64,000 nt of DNA from Rhodocyclales bacterium. GTDB taxonomy: Bacteria > Pseudomonadota > Gammaproteobacteria > Burkholderiales > Rhodocyclaceae. The stretch covers positions 1 to 64,000 of the forward strand of contig JACRIX010000061.1 in NCBI GenBank assembly GCA_016215645.1, read 5' to 3'. Below are positions 9,787-21,624 of this stretch, one piece after another. Each line of letters begins with the position of its first letter. Position 1 is the stretch's first letter. Under the pieces are notes generated by a model. That model worked only from the letters and a program-made list of their open reading frames with translations, did no database searches and was not told the origin of the DNA. Made by a program: the position numbers and the translations under genes.

Positions 9787-11808
9787 ATGTCATCCAAGGC
9801 CTTCAACCCTGACCAAGGCTGGTTCAGGAGGCTGTTCGAGTCGTCGCCGGATCCGACCTGGATCATCGACGACCACCGATTCGTTGAATGCAACGAGGCG
9901 GCGCTGAGCATGCTCGGCTACCGTAACCGGGTTGAATTTCTCAGCCTGCATCCGTCGAAGCTCTCGCCACCGACCCAGGCCGACGGCGAGGATTCCTACG
10001 CCAAGGCGGAGCGGATGATGTCGATCGCACAGGAGAAGGGGCAGCACCGCTTCGAGTGGACCCATACCCGCGCCGATGGCAGCAACTTCATCGCCGAGGT
10101 CACGCTCTGTGCGATCGACGTCGGCGATCGCCAGGTGCTGTACTGCACCTGGCGCGACATCGGGGCGCGCAAGCGTATCGAGGCGGCGCTGGCAGAAAGT
10201 CAGCGGCGCTTCCGGGCCCTGTCGACCCTGTCGTCCGACTGGTTCTGGCAGCAAGATGAAAACTTCCGCTTCACCGGGTTTTCCGGCGCCTTTGCCCAGG
10301 ACTTCACGCCGCCGGCCGACACCATCGGCAAGACGCGCTGGGAGCTCAACATCGACTTGACGCCGCAGCAATGGGCAGCCCATCGCGCCATCCTCGACGC
10401 CCACCTGCCCTTCCGCAACTTCGAATACCGGATCGCCGACGACAAGGGCGAAGTCCGCTGGTACAGCATCAACGGCGAGCCCTGGTTCGACGACACCGGT
10501 CGCTTTGTCGGCTACCACGGTACCGGCAGCAACATCACCGCGCGCAAGCAGGCGGAAGAGGAAGTCCGCGCGTTCAACGCCGAACTCGAACGGCGCGTCC
10601 GCGCGCGCACCGCCGAACTGGAGCTGGCAAATCGCCTGCTCACTGCGGCCAAGGAGGCTGCGGAGGCGGCCAACCAGGCGAAGAGCGCGTTTCTCGCCAA
10701 CATGAGCCACGAAATCCGTACGCCGATGAATGCCATCCTCGGCATGGCCCACCTGCTGCGCCGCGATCAGATCACGCCACACCAGGCCGAACGCCTCGAC
10801 AAGATCGACGGCGCCGGCAGACATCTGCTGGGCATCATCAGCAACATCCTCGACCTGTCGAAAATCGAAGCCGGGAAGTTCAGCCTGGATGACAGCCCGC
10901 TCGATATCCGGCGTCTGCTCGCCGACGTCACGTCCATCATCGGCGAACGCGCCCGGGCCAGGGGATTGGTCCTGCGTGTCGAATCGGCGACGATTCCAGC
11001 CGGCTTGCGCGGCGACGCCACCCGCCTGCAACAGGCCCTGCTCAACTACGCCAGCAACTCCGTCAAATTCACCGAAGCCGGCACCGTCACGCTGCGCCTG
11101 GAGGTGGAGGAGGAGTCCGGCGACCACGCCCTGCTCCGCTTCACGGTCGAGGATACCGGGGTGGGCATCGGCTCGGAAACCATGGCGCGCCTGTTCAGCG
11201 CCTTCGAGCAGGCGGACAACTCGACCACGCGCAAGTACGGCGGCACCGGACTCGGGCTCGCCATCACTCGGCGCCTGGCCGTGCTGATGGGCGGGCAGGC
11301 GGGGGCCGAAAGCGTTCCCGGCATGGGCAGCCGCTTCTGGTTCACCGCCCGGCTGAAAAAGGGCCGGAACGGCGATGCCGGGGTGGCAGCGGCGATCGGA
11401 CAGGCCGAGGCGGAACTGCGACGCCGCCACGGCGGTTGCAGCATCCTGGTGGTGGACGACGACCTGCTCAACCGCGAAGTCGCGCGACTCCAGCTGGAGG
11501 CGGCCGGCCTGGTGGTCGACACGGCGGAGGACGGCGCCCAGGCAATTGCCCGGGCGCGGCACGCCACCCACGCGGCGATACTGATGGACATGCAGATGCC
11601 GAACATCGACGGCCTCGATGCGACACGGCGGATACGCGAGCTTCCCGGCCATGAGCGCACGCCCATCGTCGCCATGACCGCCAACGCCTTCGCCGAGGAC
11701 AAGGCACGCTGCCTGGCGGCCGGCATGAACGACTTCCTGGTCAAGCCCGTCGTTCCGGAGCAGTTGTTCCTCATGCTGCTGCAGTGGCTCGATCCGGAGC
11801 GGCATTGA
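9787..11808 (+). CDS. hybrid sensor histidine kinase (PAS-PAS-HisKA-HATPase-REC)
   Basis: A 673-aa cytoplasmic sensor with no membrane segment. Two PAS domains lie at about 12-130 and 136-265, the second with a PAC-type end ([17 protein letters not shown]). A short coiled coil leads to HisKA with phospho-acceptor H308 ([11 protein letters not shown]). The HATPase has N-box [15 protein letters not shown] and [12 protein letters not shown]-terminal receiver has VVDDD and acceptor D601 ([11 protein letters not shown]). No DNA-binding output is fused, so it probably signals to a separate partner. It stands alone; the next gene, a TAXI protein, begins 102 bp downstream on the same strand. Confidence 0.9.
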   Translation: MSSKAFNPDQGWFRRLFESSPDPTWIIDDHRFVECNEAALSMLGYRNRVEFLSLHPSKLSPPTQADGEDSYAKAERMMSIAQEKGQHRFEWTHTRADGSNFIAEVTLCAIDVGDRQVLYCTWRDIGARKRIEAALAESQRRFRALSTLSSDWFWQQDENFRFTGFSGAFAQDFTPPADTIGKTRWELNIDLTPQQWAAHRAILDAHLPFRNFEYRIADDKGEVRWYSINGEPWFDDTGRFVGYHGTGSNITARKQAEEEVRAFNAELERRVRARTAELELANRLLTAAKEAAEAANQAKSAFLANMSHEIRTPMNAILGMAHLLRRDQITPHQAERLDKIDGAGRHLLGIISNILDLSKIEAGKFSLDDSPLDIRRLLADVTSIIGERARARGLVLRVESATIPAGLRGDATRLQQALLNYASNSVKFTEAGTVTLRLEVEEESGDHALLRFTVEDTGVGIGSETMARLFSAFEQADNSTTRKYGGTGLGLAITRRLAVLMGGQAGAESVPGMGSRFWFTARLKKGRNGDAGVAAAIGQAEAELRRRHGGCSILVVDDDLLNREVARLQLEAAGLVVDTAEDGAQAIARARHATHAAILMDMQMPNIDGLDATRRIRELPGHERTPIVAMTANAFAEDKARCLAAGMNDFLVKPVVPEQLFLMLLQWLDPERH

Positions 11809-11836
11809 CTGGGACGACGACCTGCCGGTGATCGGG

Positions 11837-11860
11837 AAGTCGGCGCTGGCGATACGGCGA
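11837..11860 (+). repeat. dispersed 24-bp repeat, copy 2 (intergenic)
   Basis: AAGTCGGCGCTGG-CGAT-ACGGCGA lies between the kinase stop (11808) and the TAXI gene (11911). The flanks GATCG and CGATC, just outside and at the edge of the element, are inverted copies of each other. Confidence 0.7.
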
Positions 11861-11910
11861 TCTTTCAGCACCAACGCTAGAATCGACGCCATCCCTTCAC
11901 GCCGCGCCCC

Positions 11911-13251
11911 ATGACCTCGCCGAAAATCCTCCTGCTCCATGCCTGGAACCGGCTCACCAACGTCTTCGGTCGCGGCCTGGTCATCACGGTAGGCTCCATC
12001 CTGCTGGTCGGCTTGGTGGTGGCACTGACCGCCTTCCTCTTCCTCAATACCGCCGCACCGCGCACGCTGACCATCACCAGCGGGCCGCCCGGCTCCAGCT
12101 TCCAGCGCACGGCCGAGCGCTACCAGAAGATCCTCGAACGCGAGGGGGTTGCAGTCAAGATCCTGCCCTCCGACGGCTCGGCGGACAACCTGAAGCGCCT
12201 GGCCGATCCGAAGCAGCCTGTCGACATCGGATTCGTGCTCGGCGGCGCGGCGGGCGACAAAACCTACGATCAGCTGCTGTCCCTGGGTGCCGTGGCCTAC
12301 CAGCCATTGACGGTGTTCCATCGCGGCAGGAAGGAAGAACTGCTGTCGGCCTTCAAGGGCCGCCGCATCAACATCGGCCCGGCCGGCAGCGGCACACACG
12401 GCCTGGCGCTGGCGCTGCTCAAGCTCAACGGCATCGCGCCGGGCGACGGCACGGTGATCGACGAGACGGATTTCGAGGATCCGGCGAAGGCGCTCGCCGA
12501 AAATCGCGCGGATGTGATCTTCCTGATGGGCGACTCGACGGACCGCACCGTGATCCGCAAGCTGATGCGCGACGGCGGCGTGCAGCTGTTCAGTTTCACC
12601 CAGGCCGACGCCTATGTGCGGCGCATGCATACGCTGAACAAGCTGCATCTGCCGCGCGGCAGCCTCGACCTGGGCAATGACCTGCCGCCGGACGACATCT
12701 GGCTGATCGGCCCGACGGTGCAGCTGGTGGCGCGCGAATCATTGCATCCGGCCCTGTCCGACTTGCTGCTGGAAGCCGCGCGCGAAGTGCATGGACGCCC
12801 GGGGTTGTATCGCAAGCAGGGCGAGTTCCCCGCCGCGCGTGAAGGCGAGTTCCGCCTCAGCGCCGATGCCACGCGCTACTACGCCACGGGCAAGACCTTC
12901 CTCTACCGGACCTTCCCGTTCTGGCTGGCGACGCTGATCGCGCGCGTGCTGGCCTTCCTGGTGCCCATCGTGCTGTTGCTGCTGCCGGCGCTGAAATTCG
13001 CGCCCATGATCTACCGCTGGCGCATCGAGTCGCGCATCTATCGCTGGTATCAGGTATTGCTGGACCTTGAACGCGAGGCCTTCAAGCCGGACGTCGACGC
13101 CAGGCGCCGCGAAGAACTGCTGCGCCAGCTCGATCACATCGAGTCGGCAGTGAATCGCATCGCGATCCCGGCTTCCTTCGGCGACATGTTCTATGGGCTA
13201 CGCGTTCATATCGGCTTTGTCCGCCGCAACCTGCTGCCGGAAACCCAATAG
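11911..13251 (+). CDS. TAXI-family TRAP transporter solute-binding protein, membrane-anchored
   Basis: Periplasmic substrate-binding protein of the TAXI type, which usually feeds a fused DctQM TRAP permease. The 446-aa protein has an N-terminal membrane helix (about 22-46, VITVGSILLVGLVVALTAF), a binding-protein body with ITSGPPGSSFQ (75) and INIGPAGSGTHG (149), and a second helix near 330-352 followed by a basic cytoplasmic tail. The C-terminal helix and tail are characteristic of a long TAXI subgroup. No TRAP permease gene is adjacent, so the partner must be elsewhere or it acts as a sensor-like orphan. Confidence 0.85.
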   Translation: MTSPKILLLHAWNRLTNVFGRGLVITVGSILLVGLVVALTAFLFLNTAAPRTLTITSGPPGSSFQRTAERYQKILEREGVAVKILPSDGSADNLKRLADPKQPVDIGFVLGGAAGDKTYDQLLSLGAVAYQPLTVFHRGRKEELLSAFKGRRINIGPAGSGTHGLALALLKLNGIAPGDGTVIDETDFEDPAKALAENRADVIFLMGDSTDRTVIRKLMRDGGVQLFSFTQADAYVRRMHTLNKLHLPRGSLDLGNDLPPDDIWLIGPTVQLVARESLHPALSDLLLEAAREVHGRPGLYRKQGEFPAAREGEFRLSADATRYYATGKTFLYRTFPFWLATLIARVLAFLVPIVLLLLPALKFAPMIYRWRIESRIYRWYQVLLDLEREAFKPDVDARRREELLRQLDHIESAVNRIAIPASFGDMFYGLRVHIGFVRRNLLPETQ

Positions 13252-13253
13252 AA

Positions 13254-13279
13254 AACGGCGCGGGGTTTGCCGCGCCGTT
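13254..13279 (-). terminator. terminator between convergent TAXI and hydrolase genes
   Basis: A perfect 10-bp stem (13254-13263 with 13270-13279) has a 6-nt loop. Read on the minus strand it is followed by TTTTC, so it best serves the hydrolase gene at 13298-14467. It starts 2 bp after the TAXI stop and could act in both directions. Confidence 0.7.
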
Positions 13280-13297
13280 GCGTGTCGCCGTTGCCGG

Positions 13298-14467
13298 CTA
13301 GCGCGCCATGAAGCCGCGGATGGCCTCGCCGGCCTTGGCGACGTTGAGCACACCGTCGAGATGGCCGCCGTCGCCCTCGATGACGAAGACCTCGGCCTTG
13401 CCGCCCTGGGCGATGAAGCGCTCCGCTGCCTTCTTCGAAAACTCCGGCGGGAAAATCAGGTCGGAGGCCGCCGGCACAAAGAGGATCTTCGCCTTGATCC
13501 TGCCGACCTCGCTCTCGACGTTGTAGAGCTGGTTGGCCTTGGCCATGTAGATCTTGTTGTTGGCGTCGGTGGTTTTGGCGCGCGCCATGCCGGCTTTCTG
13601 CAAGGTGTCCTCGATCAGGAAGACGTTGGATAGTTCGTCACCCGGACTCTTGTTGGCGTCGGCCAGCTTGTAGCCGAAGCTCTTCTCCGCCCAGCCCCAG
13701 TGGCGCGCCGTCAGGGTCACCAGCTTCAGCGCCTGGGCAACGCCATCGAGCGGCTCTTCCTTGCCGTAGTAGTCGCCCTTGTTCCACTTCGGATCGAGCT
13801 TGATCGGCAGCACCCAGGCGTCGAGCAGGCCGATGACCCAGGGCGAGATCGAGAATCCGGGCCCGATGACGTGGATCACGCGCTCGACGTAGTCGGGGTA
13901 ATTCACCGCCCACTCCATGGCCTGCACCGAGCCGCCCGAGGCACCTGCGACCGCCTGCAATTTCTTCACGCCCAGCGAGTCGAGCAAGGCCTTGTGCACG
14001 CGCACCGAATCACGCATCGAAACCACGGGGAAGGACATGCCGTAGTGCTTGCCGGTTGCCGGGTTGATCGAGGACGGGCCGGTGGTGGTGACGTTCGGGT
14101 CCTTGGTATTGAGGTTGGCCAGCGTGTCGGCCGAGATCACGAAATACTTGTCGGTATCGATCGGCTTGCCCGGCCCGATGATCGAGTTCCAGTAACCCGG
14201 CGCGGCATCGCTTTCCTTGTATTTCCCGGCGGCATGCGAGGTGCCGGAATAGAAGTGGGCGATGAACACGGCATTGTCGCCGGCGGCATTGAGCGTGCCG
14301 TAGGTCTCGTAGCCGACCTTGACCGGGGCGATGGCCTTGCCGCCCGCGGTGGTGTAGGACGACAGCGTGAAGCTCTTTTTCTCGACCGGCTTGTCGTAGG
14401 CCTGCGCGATCCCGCCGAACGTCAGTAACGCGGCGGCGACCAGTTTTGCCAGCAGATATCGGGGCAT
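13298..14467 (-). CDS. exported MetX-like alpha/beta hydrolase
   Basis: A 389-aa protein of the homoserine O-acetyltransferase (MetX) superfamily with a cleavable signal peptide (MPRYLLAKLVAAALLTFGGIAQA). The nucleophile elbow is GASGG with S177; an acid fits in PAASDLIFP, and the histidine in GDGGHLDGV. YETYG, GMSFP and AMEWAVNYPDYVERV are MetX-type stretches. Export to the periplasm makes a role in methionine synthesis unlikely even though metY is nearby, so it is more probably an esterase or acyltransferase on an external substrate. It is followed by a terminator and preceded by two other exported proteins on the same strand. Confidence 0.82.
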   Translation of the reverse strand: MPRYLLAKLVAAALLTFGGIAQAYDKPVEKKSFTLSSYTTAGGKAIAPVKVGYETYGTLNAAGDNAVFIAHFYSGTSHAAGKYKESDAAPGYWNSIIGPGKPIDTDKYFVISADTLANLNTKDPNVTTTGPSSINPATGKHYGMSFPVVSMRDSVRVHKALLDSLGVKKLQAVAGASGGSVQAMEWAVNYPDYVERVIHVIGPGFSISPWVIGLLDAWVLPIKLDPKWNKGDYYGKEEPLDGVAQALKLVTLTARHWGWAEKSFGYKLADANKSPGDELSNVFLIEDTLQKAGMARAKTTDANNKIYMAKANQLYNVESEVGRIKAKILFVPAASDLIFPPEFSKKAAERFIAQGGKAEVFVIEGDGGHLDGVLNVAKAGEAIRGFMAR

Positions 14468-14519
14468 GCGGATTCTCCTTGTTGTGGGGTGGACGTTTCC
14501 ATCGGCGTCAGGCCTCGGC

Positions 14520-15296
14520 CTATTTGCCGGCGGCGGATGCCTGGTATTGGCGGATCCAGTCGGCGATCTTCTGCGTCACCGCCGCCTCGATGCCGAGGAA
14601 CTGGTGGTGTCCGGTATGGCAGGGATTGCCCTGGTTGTCCCCACCGTCGACGCTGATCAGCTCGACCCGCCTGGATTTCTTCATCGTCGCCATCACGCCG
14701 GGAATGGCGTCGTAGGGTGTCACCTGGCAGCGATCGTCCCGGTGATGGACAAACAAGGCCGGCTGGGTGATCTGGTCCAGCTTCGCCAGCGTCACCGGGT
14801 GCGCCGCCGCCACCGGCTGGCGCGTGGTCGAGGCCGTCAACACGATGCCATCCGGGCCGCGTTCGCCAAGCATGGCGGCAGCCGTCGCCGCCGAAAGCGA
14901 TCCATTGCTGGTGCCGATGGTCCATACCGGCAGCCTTTCCCGCTGGCGCAGGAAAGCGATCACCGCGGCGGCATCCTCCGCATGCTCGCGCGTATGGCGA
15001 AAATCGTCGAGCACGCGCCGATCGGAGGGCGCATCGACGATGGCCACGCTGATCCCGTTGTCGTTGAAGCGACGTGCGCCGCCGGAAAGAAAATTCTCGA
15101 CTCGAATCGAGCCGTTGGGGAAGATTCCGATGGCGCCGGCGCCCCCCTGGAACAACACGGCGCTGGCGACCGCGTTCGGTGCCCTGGAGTACACGAGGCG
15201 CAGCGTCACCTCGGGGCGGGTCGTCAACTCGTGGACTTCCACCTGGGCAAAACACAGGGCGGGAGCAACGGCGGCAATGCACAGCAAGTACTTCAT
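14520..15296 (-). CDS. exported alpha/beta hydrolase
   Basis: A 258-aa protein starting MKYLLCIAAVAPALCFA, a signal peptide. The body has GTSNGS as a GxSxG elbow around residue 140, HHRDDRCQVTPY as the acid region and GHHQFLG as the histidine region: a small dienelactone-hydrolase-like fold. The ATG at 15294-15296 is chosen because it begins the signal peptide; the frame stays open far upstream. Substrate unknown. It lies 52 bp upstream of the MetX-like gene, probably in the same transcript. Confidence 0.78.
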   Translation of the reverse strand: MKYLLCIAAVAPALCFAQVEVHELTTRPEVTLRLVYSRAPNAVASAVLFQGGAGAIGIFPNGSIRVENFLSGGARRFNDNGISVAIVDAPSDRRVLDDFRHTREHAEDAAAVIAFLRQRERLPVWTIGTSNGSLSAATAAAMLGERGPDGIVLTASTTRQPVAAAHPVTLAKLDQITQPALFVHHRDDRCQVTPYDAIPGVMATMKKSRRVELISVDGGDNQGNPCHTGHHQFLGIEAAVTQKIADWIRQYQASAAGK

Positions 15297-15340
15297 GTGG
15301 TATCCCTCGAATGGCCATCCAACTGAAGCGTTCCGCGAGC

Positions 15341-16129
15341 TTAGTGCAGTTCCTCGACCTTGAGCAAGAGTCGGCGCTGGCGGGACGCCGATTGGGTGCC
15401 ATAGCTGGTGATCGCGCCGGTGCTGCCACGCTGTTCGCCCACCGAGCCGCCCAGTTCCATCCACTCGCCGAGCCGGCCGCTGACGGTGGTGATCAGCCGC
15501 GTGCTGTTCACCGATCCCGGCGCTGCCCCCGCCGTGTCGTCGCGCGGGCTGATCTCCAGGGTCACGCGCTCGCCCGCGAGGCGCGGCGCGGCGACGAAGC
15601 CGGTGCCGAGGTCGCGCTGCACCAGGGTTTCCGACACGACGGCGCCGGCCGGCGTCAGCACCAGTTGCCGCATCGGCAGGAAGTAGCTTTGCCCGACCAT
15701 GATCGCGGCGCGGCCACCGTCGATGGTCTGCACCTGCTGCGCGATGTCGCGCCGGCTGCGGCTGTCCGACTGGTAGAGATGCCCGCGGCCCGAAATCGCC
15801 GTACCGCCGGCGCCGACGTCCACGCGCCCGGTGACGCCGGCGCCGCGATCCGATCCGCTGTCGGCGCCTTCCTGGCGGACGCTGATCATCAGGCGCCGCT
15901 GCGGTGTATCCAGTGCCACGATGAGCTGGCGGATTTCCGCCACGTTGCGCGCCGACGCACGGATGAACAGCTTGTCGTTCATGCCGTTCAGCGCGCCGCC
16001 CGGCTCGACGAAAGGCAGCAATTGCGGCAGCAGCTGCTCGGCGCTGCGGTGGCGCAGGCCGATGATCTCCAGTCCCTGGCCCCAGGCCAGCGCAGACAGA
16101 AAATACAATGCAATAAAGAGTCGTTTCAT
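15341..16129 (-). CDS. exported protein with a secretin N-type domain
   Basis: A 262-aa protein with a signal peptide (MKRLFIALYFLSALAWGQG). Residues about 20-90 (LEIIGLRHRSAEQLLPQLL, then KLFIRASARNVAEIRQLIVALD) match the NolW/secretin N1 fold found in PilQ and GspD. The rest has beta-rich blocks (QQVQTIDGGRAAIMVGQ, FVAAPRLAGERVTLEI) reminiscent of the secretin barrel, but the protein is much shorter than a full secretin. Two dispersed repeats lie inside it, encoding VGAGGTA at 15796-15819 and the C-terminal region at 15368-15391. It may be an orphan periplasmic or outer-membrane protein; role unknown. Confidence 0.7.
   Translation of the reverse strand: MKRLFIALYFLSALAWGQGLEIIGLRHRSAEQLLPQLLPFVEPGGALNGMNDKLFIRASARNVAEIRQLIVALDTPQRRLMISVRQEGADSGSDRGAGVTGRVDVGAGGTAISGRGHLYQSDSRSRRDIAQQVQTIDGGRAAIMVGQSYFLPMRQLVLTPAGAVVSETLVQRDLGTGFVAAPRLAGERVTLEISPRDDTAGAAPGSVNSTRLITTVSGRLGEWMELGGSVGEQRGSTGAITSYGTQSASRQRRLLLKVEELH
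15368..15391 (+). repeat. dispersed 24-bp repeat, copy 3 (in CDS)
   Basis: GAGTCGGCGCTGG-CGGG-ACGCCGA, one mismatch to the consensus, antisense to the last codons of the secretin-domain gene. Confidence 0.6.
15796..15819 (-). repeat. dispersed 24-bp repeat, copy 4 (in CDS)
   Basis: On the minus strand ACGTCGGCGCCGG-CGGT-ACGGCGA, in frame in the secretin-domain gene, encoding DVGAGGTA. Confidence 0.55.
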
Positions 16130-16185
16130 AAGTCTGCCCCCTGACCCTATACTCCCGCCTTCCATCGCCAGGAGGAAGCCAGAAC

Positions 16186-17457
16186 ATGAAAATCGAAACC
16201 ATCGCCGTGCATGGCGGATACAGCCCCGACCCCACCACCAAGGCCGTCGCGGTGCCGATCTACCAGACCACATCCTACGCCTTCGACAATACCCAGCACG
16301 GCGCCGACCTGTTCGACCTCAAGGTCGCCGGCAACATCTACACGCGGATCATGAACCCGACCACCGACGTGCTGGAAAAGCGCCTGGCGCAACTCGAAGG
16401 TGGCATTGGTGGTCTCGGTCTGGCATCGGGCCAGGCGGCCATCACCTATGCCATCCAGACCATTGCCGAAGCCGGCGACAACATCGTCTCGGTCAGCACG
16501 CTGTATGGCGGCACCTACAACCTGTTCGCCCACACCCTGCCGCAGTACGGCATCGAGGTGCGCTTCGCCGACTACCGCAACCCGGACAGTTTCAATCCGC
16601 TGATCGACGCGCGGACCAAGGCGATCTATTGCGAGTCGCTCGGTAATCCGCTGGGCAACATCGTCGACCTTGCCGCGCTGGCGAAAATCGCCCATGACGC
16701 CGGCGTGCCGCTGATCGTGGACAACACGGTGCCGACGCCCTACCTCTGCCGCCCCTTCGAGCACGGCGCCGACATCGTGGTGCACTCGCTGACCAAGTAC
16801 CTCGGCGGCCATGGCAACAGCATCGGCGGCGTGATCGTCGATTCCGGGCGTTTCCCCTGGGCCGAACACAAGGCCCGCTTCAAGCGCCTCAACGAACCCG
16901 ACGTGTCCTATCACGGCGTGGTCTACACCGAGGCCCTCGGCCCGGCGGCCTACATCGGCCGCGCCCGCGTGGTGCCGCTGCGCAACATGGGCGCGGCGAT
17001 CTCGCCCTTCAATTCCTTCCTGATCCTGCAGGGCATCGAAACCCTGGCGCTGCGCATGGACCGCATCTGCAAGAACACCCTGGCGGTGGCGAACTACCTC
17101 AAGGGCCACGCCAAGGTCGGCTGGGTGAATTACGCCGGCCTGCCCGACCACGCCGATCACGGCCTGATCCAGAAGTACATGGGCGGCCGTGCCTCGGGCA
17201 TCCTCTCCTTCGGCGTCAAGGACGGCGCCGCCGGAGGCGCACGCTTCCAGGATGCATTGAAGCTGGTGACGCGCCTGGTGAACATCGGCGACGCCAAGAG
17301 CCTGGCCTGCCATCCGGCCTCGACCACGCATCGTCAGCTCTCGCCGGAAGAAATGAAGAAGGCCGGCGTCTCGGAAGACATGGTGCGCCTGTCGATCGGC
17401 ATCGAGCACATCGACGACATCAAGGCCGACCTGGAGCAGGCGCTGGCGGCGGTGTAG
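16186..17457 (+). CDS. metY: O-acetylhomoserine sulfhydrylase (PLP-dependent)
   Basis: Converts O-acetyl-L-homoserine and sulfide to homocysteine in direct sulfhydrylation. The 423-aa protein of the Cys/Met metabolism PLP family begins [20 protein letters not shown] and has YTRIMNPT (residue 52), LASGQAA, the PLP lysine K204 in [10 protein letters not shown], and [11 protein letters not shown] at the end, which is the MetY pattern. An AGGAGGAA ribosome site precedes the ATG. It diverges from the secretin-domain gene across 56 bp. I see no SAM riboswitch in this short leader. Confidence 0.95.
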   Translation: MKIETIAVHGGYSPDPTTKAVAVPIYQTTSYAFDNTQHGADLFDLKVAGNIYTRIMNPTTDVLEKRLAQLEGGIGGLGLASGQAAITYAIQTIAEAGDNIVSVSTLYGGTYNLFAHTLPQYGIEVRFADYRNPDSFNPLIDARTKAIYCESLGNPLGNIVDLAALAKIAHDAGVPLIVDNTVPTPYLCRPFEHGADIVVHSLTKYLGGHGNSIGGVIVDSGRFPWAEHKARFKRLNEPDVSYHGVVYTEALGPAAYIGRARVVPLRNMGAAISPFNSFLILQGIETLALRMDRICKNTLAVANYLKGHAKVGWVNYAGLPDHADHGLIQKYMGGRASGILSFGVKDGAAGGARFQDALKLVTRLVNIGDAKSLACHPASTTHRQLSPEEMKKAGVSEDMVRLSIGIEHIDDIKADLEQALAAV

Positions 17458-17483
17458 GCCGTTCGCCGCAACGGCACGCGCAG

Positions 17484-17506
17484 GCCGAAGGACGCGAGTC
17501 CTTCGG

Positions 17507-17507
<1 letters not shown>
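17484..17507. terminator. hairpin between convergent metY and pgm
   Basis: GCCGAAGGAC (17484-17493) and GTCCTTCGGC (17498-17507) form a perfect 10-bp stem with a GCGA tetraloop. There is no T-run on either side, so it is probably a shared mRNA-end hairpin rather than a classical intrinsic terminator. Confidence 0.55.
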
Positions 17508-20649
<3,142 letters not shown>

Positions 20650-20657
<8 letters not shown>

Positions 20658-21624
20658 GATGGAGTTCCTCGTTCAACGCCGCCAGTTCGGCCAGGTGCAG
20701 CACCGGCACGTCGGTGACGCGGCGCAAGAGCTCGCGCTCGGCCGCATCCTCGACCACGATGCGCGCGGGCCGTCGGCCCTGCAGCAGCCAGCGCGCCTGC
20801 TCCAGGTCGTCGCGCGCCGGCCCCATGCGCAGACCGGGATAGGCGCTGGCGCGTGGCGGCATGGCGATGCGTTGCAGGTCGAGGTTCATGGTGCAGCCAC
20901 GATCCTTGCGCAGAGCGTCGTAGTGCGCCACCAGGCGCGCATGGTCGGCATGGAAGGCGCGCGCCTCGACCACATAGAAGTCGGCGCTGGTGATACGGCG
21001 ACGTATCGCCGGCAGATTGCCCAGGGCCTCGCCCAGGCCTTGCAGGCGCGCACCGGGCAGCCAGCGACGCAGCGCGCGCAGCAGCAGGCCGTCGCCCACC
21101 ACCAGGCTGCGACCGTCGATGGCGGCAAGGAAGCGCCGTTTGCGCTGCAACTCGATGTCGCCGCCGATTTCCAGCGCGACGGCGAGGTCAGCCCCGTCAT
21201 CCTCGGCACTGCGCAAGCCGAGCAGTACCGCGACTTGCGCCAATAGCGGCGGATCGGCGCGCAACGCGGTGCCGGGCAGCAGCAGGGCACCGGCAGGGGC
21301 CGGGGTCGCCCGCGCCGCCGCCTGTTCGTAGCCAACCTGAAGCACCGCGAGATCCGGCGGCAGTTCCAGTTCGCGGCGCAGGTCCATGATCATGTCGGAA
21401 AGCGCGATGTCCTCGGGACACACCGGATCGCAGGCCCCACAGAGCGTGCAGGCGTCGAGCACATCGGCAAGTTCGGTCACCCCGGCGCCGTTCTGCCTTG
21501 CCTTGGCAATGCCCTCGGGGCTGAAGCGCGGATCGCGGCGATGGCGCCACATCGGGCAGACCAGGCGGCACAGGCTGCAGCCGCTGCAGGCGGGATAGTC
21601 GCGGGGATGGGTAGTCGCGTACAT
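20650..21624 (-). CDS. two-[4Fe-4S] ferredoxin-type protein
   Basis: A 324-aa protein whose first 75 residues carry two ferredoxin motifs, CSGCSLCRLVCP and CTLCGACDPVCP, as in GlcF and HdrC-type electron carriers. The remaining 250 residues (arginine- and leucine-rich, with MPPRASAYPGLRMGP near 255) lack the CCG cysteine-rich domains of a full GlcF and have no recognised fold. Its start abuts the FAD-oxidase stop at 21624 and its end overlaps the flavoprotein gene. It may relay electrons between the two flavoproteins. Confidence 0.8.
20978..21001 (+). repeat. dispersed 24-bp repeat, copy 5 (in CDS)
   Basis: AAGTCGGCGCTGG-TGAT-ACGGCGA, antisense within the Fe-S protein gene, where the complementary strand encodes RRITSADF. 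Confidence 0.65.

Noticed and set aside
9790-12648. 952-codon open frame on the minus strand across the PAS kinase and TAXI genes
   Set aside because: Antisense to two well-supported genes; an artefact of high GC and third-position bias, with no recognisable domains.
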